DNA of 64,000 bases from Trogon surrucura (Eukaryota > Chordata > Aves > Trogoniformes > Trogonidae), in NCBI GenBank assembly GCA_020746105.1, contig CM036618.1, forward strand, positions 124,071,191-124,135,190, written 5' to 3'. The position numbers were made by a program, and so were the translations under genes. Below the pieces are notes generated by a model. It was not told where the DNA came from. It ran no database searches and saw nothing but the letters and a program-made list of their open reading frames with translations. How positions within the stretch are numbered: the first letter of the stretch is position 1; each line of letters opens with the position of its first letter. Of this stretch, positions 54,401-60,400 are shown piece by piece.

Positions 54401-57400
54401 TTTAACAAGAGATCATAGAATCGTAGAATGGGTGCTACAATACAAAATGGTGTTTTTAAAACAGTGGGTATTGTCTCTTTGTGGTTAAATATATTTGACC
54501 TGAAAATAATTCCGTACACCACGCTCTATTCTCTACTGTACTGTGCTGTAGTTGAATGCAGTGCAGGAAAGGCTCTTAACTGCTGAGCTTAAACTCCCGT
54601 ACTATTTCTTTTGCATTATTTCATGTGGTGGGTAACAGAATGTCTTGAATGCGCCAGTGAATAGGACTAGATCATGAAAATGCTTCCATTACAAAAACTA
54701 CAGTTTTTTAATACCCTTCCTCTTTAGTGTCTATTCTGATGAGGTTTTGCCAGTTAGTTCTACCTGCTTATCCTTTATGTCTTGCTTAAGCTTTTAATTT
54801 CAAACTCCATAGTAGGCATAGAATTATTTATTAAATAAATCGCTGAAAAAGTACAATTGCGTTTTCTTCTTATTCCCAGTGGCAGCTAGACTGTCTTGCT
54901 TGCTTGCTGAAGCTGATATGCCAGTTTGCGGTTGATCCTTCAGATCTGGATTTAGCTTACCATGATGTGTTTGCCTGGTCTGGTGTAGCGGAGAGTCACC
55001 GGAAAAGAACGTGGCCAGGCAAATCAAGGAAGACTGCAAGTGACCACGCAAAGGGCCTTCATATACCTCGTTTAACAGAGGTGAGAGATAAACAGTGAGC
55101 TCCTCTGTGCAAAGAGTTTATTTTGGTAATAGATTAATTTAGTGGAAAAGTTACTGATACTAATCTATAGTCCAGCATGTTGTTCTCCTCTAAAGAGTCT
55201 TTTAATTGCTTAAAACTTGGCAGTTTTAAAAGCTGGAACCAGCTTTTGGTGATTGATGAGCACGTGAATTGGGAATTCGGAGTTCCAGTGCTTTATCCCG
55301 TTTTCTCAGATTTTTCGTTTCCAAATTACGACTTTTTTTTATGGTAACCTGTTACTTGGGCTGTCCCCATCCTCACTAAATCCATTTTAGATTCCTTTAG
55401 TAAACACTGAAGAATTTACGAAGGAGATCTGGGTGAATGTATGGTAAACTTACCTAAACCCCTAAACCTTCCTACCAGGTTCCTACGTGCTCATTTTCTA
55501 ACGTAGACAAAGCCCACGTTGTATTTGGTATCAGAGTTCCCTGTCAGTCCGTTGCTCTTGGGCACAGGAACCAGCCAGAACGTGTAGATCTGAACTGTGA
55601 GCTGGACCCAAACTTCCGATTTGTCTTTGCTATATGTGGAAAACCCTTAACTGTTCTATAAGTATTAGACAGTTTTGATAAGGCAGATCCCTAAATTACC
55701 GAAGCTACTGTGATACAGGGAAATTACCAAATGTATTAGTTTTTTTAACATTGGTTGTGTGTAAATGCTGCTACTGGTTTCTATAACTCGTTCTAAATTT
55801 TTAACTGGATAGTCAATTGATGAATATTTTTGATGGCAGTGAATTTGTTATCTAAATGTTTTAGAAGATTTGTTCAGACTTTGATTTGAAAATTCTGTGT
55901 ACCCAGTCAGGCTCTCTAAAGAAGAGGAATTTAAGTGAATATATAGTCAATAAAATGTGGTGGTCACAGGGCATAGGAGAAATTTACATATTCAACCTCA
56001 TCCTCAACCCTCTCTCCTCAAGCCTAGGATTTTTAAAAGGAAATGAATAGTCTATATATTTTTAAAAAAATAATATGTCTTTACTAAAAGGATTGAATAA
56101 GTGGTTCATTTTTCTAGTCATTTGAGTTGCCAGTCGTAGAGAAGTAGAATGAAGTTTTAGCATCTAGACCTAGTCAATGAAACACAGGGATTTAGATCCT
56201 CTGTAATAAAAAATATTGCAAGTTTTAACTATGGAGATGCTATGATTTGTCTTTTGCTCTTCCTCCCTCTGCGCAGGTGGGTTTGTTTTAGATTCACACA
56301 GTGTGTATAATTTAAAAACAGATCAAAAAGCTTGTTGTTATATTAACTGTTTTTTTTTTTCTTTTGACTTCAATTTTTAAAGGTGTTTCTTGTACTTGTC
56401 CAGGGAACCAGTTTGATTCAGCGACTTATGTCAGTTGCTTATACATATGACAACTTGGCACCTAGGTACAATATCTTTTTATTTTTGTACTAAAGCTAAT
56501 CAAGTGTGCACATTTTCATCGCTGCTTTAAATAAAGTAAATAGCTCTTTCAGCTCTAGTCCCCATTAAAGTCTAAAGGCATTAGACTTGCTTTTCTTAGT
56601 CACCTCTTCTGGGCGTTCTCCTACCCTTACAGGAGGAGTGAGGGGAGAGTGGCGAGAACTCTCAGCGGTCGGGGTGTAAGACATAGAGCAACAACTGTAT
56701 GTGGTGTGCTCCCATAAATTCTCATGCCAAACCTATTTCTCAGTTCTCTCTGTAGCATTTAGCATTCTCAATTCCAAGGCCATGTAAAGGAAAGATGAAA
56801 ATAAGTTTGCTTTTAAGTTGCTTAGTTATCTGCTGCTTTTGACTTATTTTTCCCATCTGATAACCTGAGGTTATTATTGCGGAAATTACCCTTATTGTTT
56901 TAGCAAAGTGTTCACGTGCTGAAGGCAAAGTCCACCTTCAGCAACAGACTTTCAGGGATTTTTGTCTTTTTTGCCTTTTGTCCTGAGAAAAGCAATTCTG
57001 TGTAAGACTGCATCATGACAGTCGTCCTGATGGCGGGGAGATCAGGTTTTTTGCTACCTTTGCTCTTGTAGAATTGCTTGATTCCAAGTAACAGATAGTG
57101 CATTTTACCATATTTTTAAAAGATTGTTAAAGACATTCAAAACATTTCCCGTCAAGTGTGCCTAACTTCAGCCTCTAGTTGGGTTGCAGGAATAACTTTA
57201 AATATATACAGTATGATTATGGTTTCATAACCTTTTACTGCAATCTATAAAAATGTCAGTAAATAAGTACAAACATTTAAAATTTGTCTGAAGTTTGCAA
57301 ATGTTTGTTCAAAGCGCAGTTCTTCACATAGAATGCTGGCTTTCTTCTGTGTGGGGCAGTTCTTAATTCCATTTTACATCTTCTCTTTTTTGGATAAAAT

Positions 57401-60400
57401 AAAGGGGTTGTGGATATTTTTTCTTGACTTTATCTTGTCAGTAAAGCTTTAAGGGAGTGACTTGAAAATTTTCATAGTTTTATTAATGTTGCTAATTTTG
57501 AGTGCTGCAAGGAATTAATCCTTTTAAGATTAAAATCTTGGCTTTCTTAGTGAGTACTTAAGAGTAACCGTGTTGTCACTTGTGTATACTTGTATTTCTA
57601 AGTGATAATCTGTTCTGTTTGGTGATAAAGTTCATATGACTTTATCTTCTTCCTGTTCAGGGTGTTGAAAGCTCAGTCTGATCACAGATCAAGACATGAA
57701 GGTTAGTACTGCAAAGTAGCTACGTGTTAGGATCTAACGGTAGTGAAAACATAGTGGAGATAACAGGTTACGTATTTGATTTATTCCACCATTACAATGC
57801 AGCAAAATTGTTTTTCTTGGCAGTGTGAGGGCTGTTACAATCTTGTTGGGAATACACAGAGAGATCCCAGCCCCCACTTTCCTTCTCTTGAAATTGTTTT
57901 ACGTGAATTGAAAATGTGGACTGTAGCAACCTTCATCTCCAGAAGAGCTGGTTTGGGGAGGAAGACAAACTGTATTCTTACCTTCCAAAGAGCAGCATAT
58001 ATAACACCACAACAGAATCACCAGTAGTCACCTTTCTTCTGGTTTACAGAAAACGTTCTGGGCCCAGAATTCCTCAGAGCACCTCCACCTCCCCCTCTTG
58101 TGGAGGTTTCTTAGAAAGAGTTAAAAAAATCTGTGTCAGATTAAGTCTGTACCAAAGTAATTGTCAGAAGTACAGCACAGGCGTGCATACAGATATGTTC
58201 TCCTAAGCTTATATGTTGCTTTCATTTTTTCCACTTTGGTTTACCCTGGGGATGTTAGTGCCTGCGAACTTAAATTCCCAGTAAATGCTGTGTGCCACCT
58301 ACCGAAGTCTTTTAGCTGTTACAAAGAAAGGGAGACACTAGTTAGTGCTGGGAAATGTTTGTATTAAGACATGATGCAACCTGTTAGCAAAGTACCAGCT
58401 TACTGCTTAAGAAGTAGAGATGTAAGAAAGGATTTTGCCCCAGACCGGTAACACTTAAGAGTAATCTAATTTAATTGTCATCCATAGTTCTATGGTCAGT
58501 ATTTGGTAATCGTATTGGTAAATTTCTGAGTTTAGGTCGTGTCTTATGTGCTAGGAAGCATTCAGTCTTATACTTCAGTATGACTGAAATAAATGTCTTA
58601 TGTGCTAAAACCATGTGACTGTTCAACCTAAAGAGCTGATTCTGCTAGTTACGGTGTGATTTTTCTCTTCTCTCGTTCTCTTTCAGTCACTCATTATTCA
58701 ATGTGGCTCTTGGTGAGTTGGGCTCACTGCTGTTCCTTGGTGAAGTCCAGTCTGGCGGACAGCGATCATTTGCAAGACTGGCTAAAGAAACTTACCCTTC
58801 TCATTCCAGAGGTACAGTAAAGGAAAAGTTACTGCATTACTGATTAATACATAGTATGGAACTAGATTAACTTTTGTTTCAAGCTACCATTAAATCCAAA
58901 ACATGATGTTTACTGTTAAAAGTCGTATTCTGGCAGGAGCTGACCCAGTTGTTTGCAATCCCATTTAATTAATCCATTGTAGTTAAAATACTGCCTAAAA
59001 TGGGCCTTTTTTTTTTTTTTGCAAACCAGTTTATAAATTCTCATCTTTGTTCTCAGCTTGATTGAGGGTAATTTTATTGTAATTTGTTGAAATTTCTGAG
59101 TGATGCCCTTTAACATGGATTAGTCTACTTCCCCCATTACATTTTTTCTCTAGTTCTACTTTTTATCACAAAACAAGATGAATGAGAGTTGATATAAAAA
59201 TGTTTGTCATTGCTGAATCTTTTCCTACTCTCTGATATTAGAAAAATTGCATGTGGAGATGCATAGTAGAAAATTTTCGTGTTTACTAGTGATTGCTTAA
59301 AGGTGCGATGTGGACCTGATGTGATAATTATTATCTGTTCCTTTATTACTCAAGCACAGAAAAAGCTTACATGCTGACTCTATTTTAAAACCCTGAAAGA
59401 GTGCAGACTTCCAAAACTGGATTAGAGATAGTCCATGGATATTTTTCTTAAGAAAAGAATAAAAGAAGGAAGAAAAATAATTCTTTTTGTGAAGTTAAAC
59501 AAGTCAACCATATAGTTAGAAATAAATGAATGTGACTTACCAGATGTGATATTTTCTATTTTAGTAGCTACCTGAAATCTTTAGTGTAGAAATTACATAA
59601 CTCAAGAGGTAAGAGGAACAGACAAATCACCTTTTTTTTTAAGGGTATCTTTTGCATTTTTCTGTAATTAATGTAAATGTATCATATTTGTAATCCATGT
59701 TTTCGGAAAGACATATTCTGCTTTGATAACTTGCTAAGTATTATAAGAGGAACAAACCATGTACATATAAAAGTCAACAAAAGAAAAAAGTCTTCTCAGT
59801 GGAGTGCATAATCATTTAATTATTTTATCTTTCATAAAGACTGCCGTTCGCCATGAGTCTTGCAATGGTTTATACAAGTTATCTCTCTCTGGTCTGGATG
59901 GGGGAGACTCAATTAATCGATCCTTTCTGCTGCTGGCCGCATCAACGTTACTGAAATTTCTTCCTGATGCTCAAGCTCTGAAACCAATCCGGGTAAGAAT
60001 TTAAGAAATTACAACAGTTTATCAGAGATCTCTTTAAATGTACTTTTGTTAATATAAAAAGAAAAAAAACGATACCATGTTATAAATTACAACAGTTTAT
60101 CAGAGATCTCTTTAAATGTACTTTTGTTAATATAAAAAGAAAAAAAACGATACCATGTTATCCTTATGCCTGACATACCGTTTCCAATACGCTGAAATAT
60201 TAAGTGTTTTGGTTTAGCTGCTTCCAGAAAATTCACAGAAGTAATTAAAGCTGTGACACTACAGTAATTTAGAGCTTGCCTGTGCTTGGAGAAATGCAGA
60301 ATGGCGTTTAGGAAGTGCTCTTGTTCTGGGATTTTAGTGTCTACATAACTCACTGTTAGGGAATAATAGTTGTATTTTCAATATATACCATGTTGTCCCT

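Noticed and set aside
58541..58610. Repeated GTCTTATGTGCTA
   Set aside because: Only 13 bp shared, AT-rich, no further similarity between copies.
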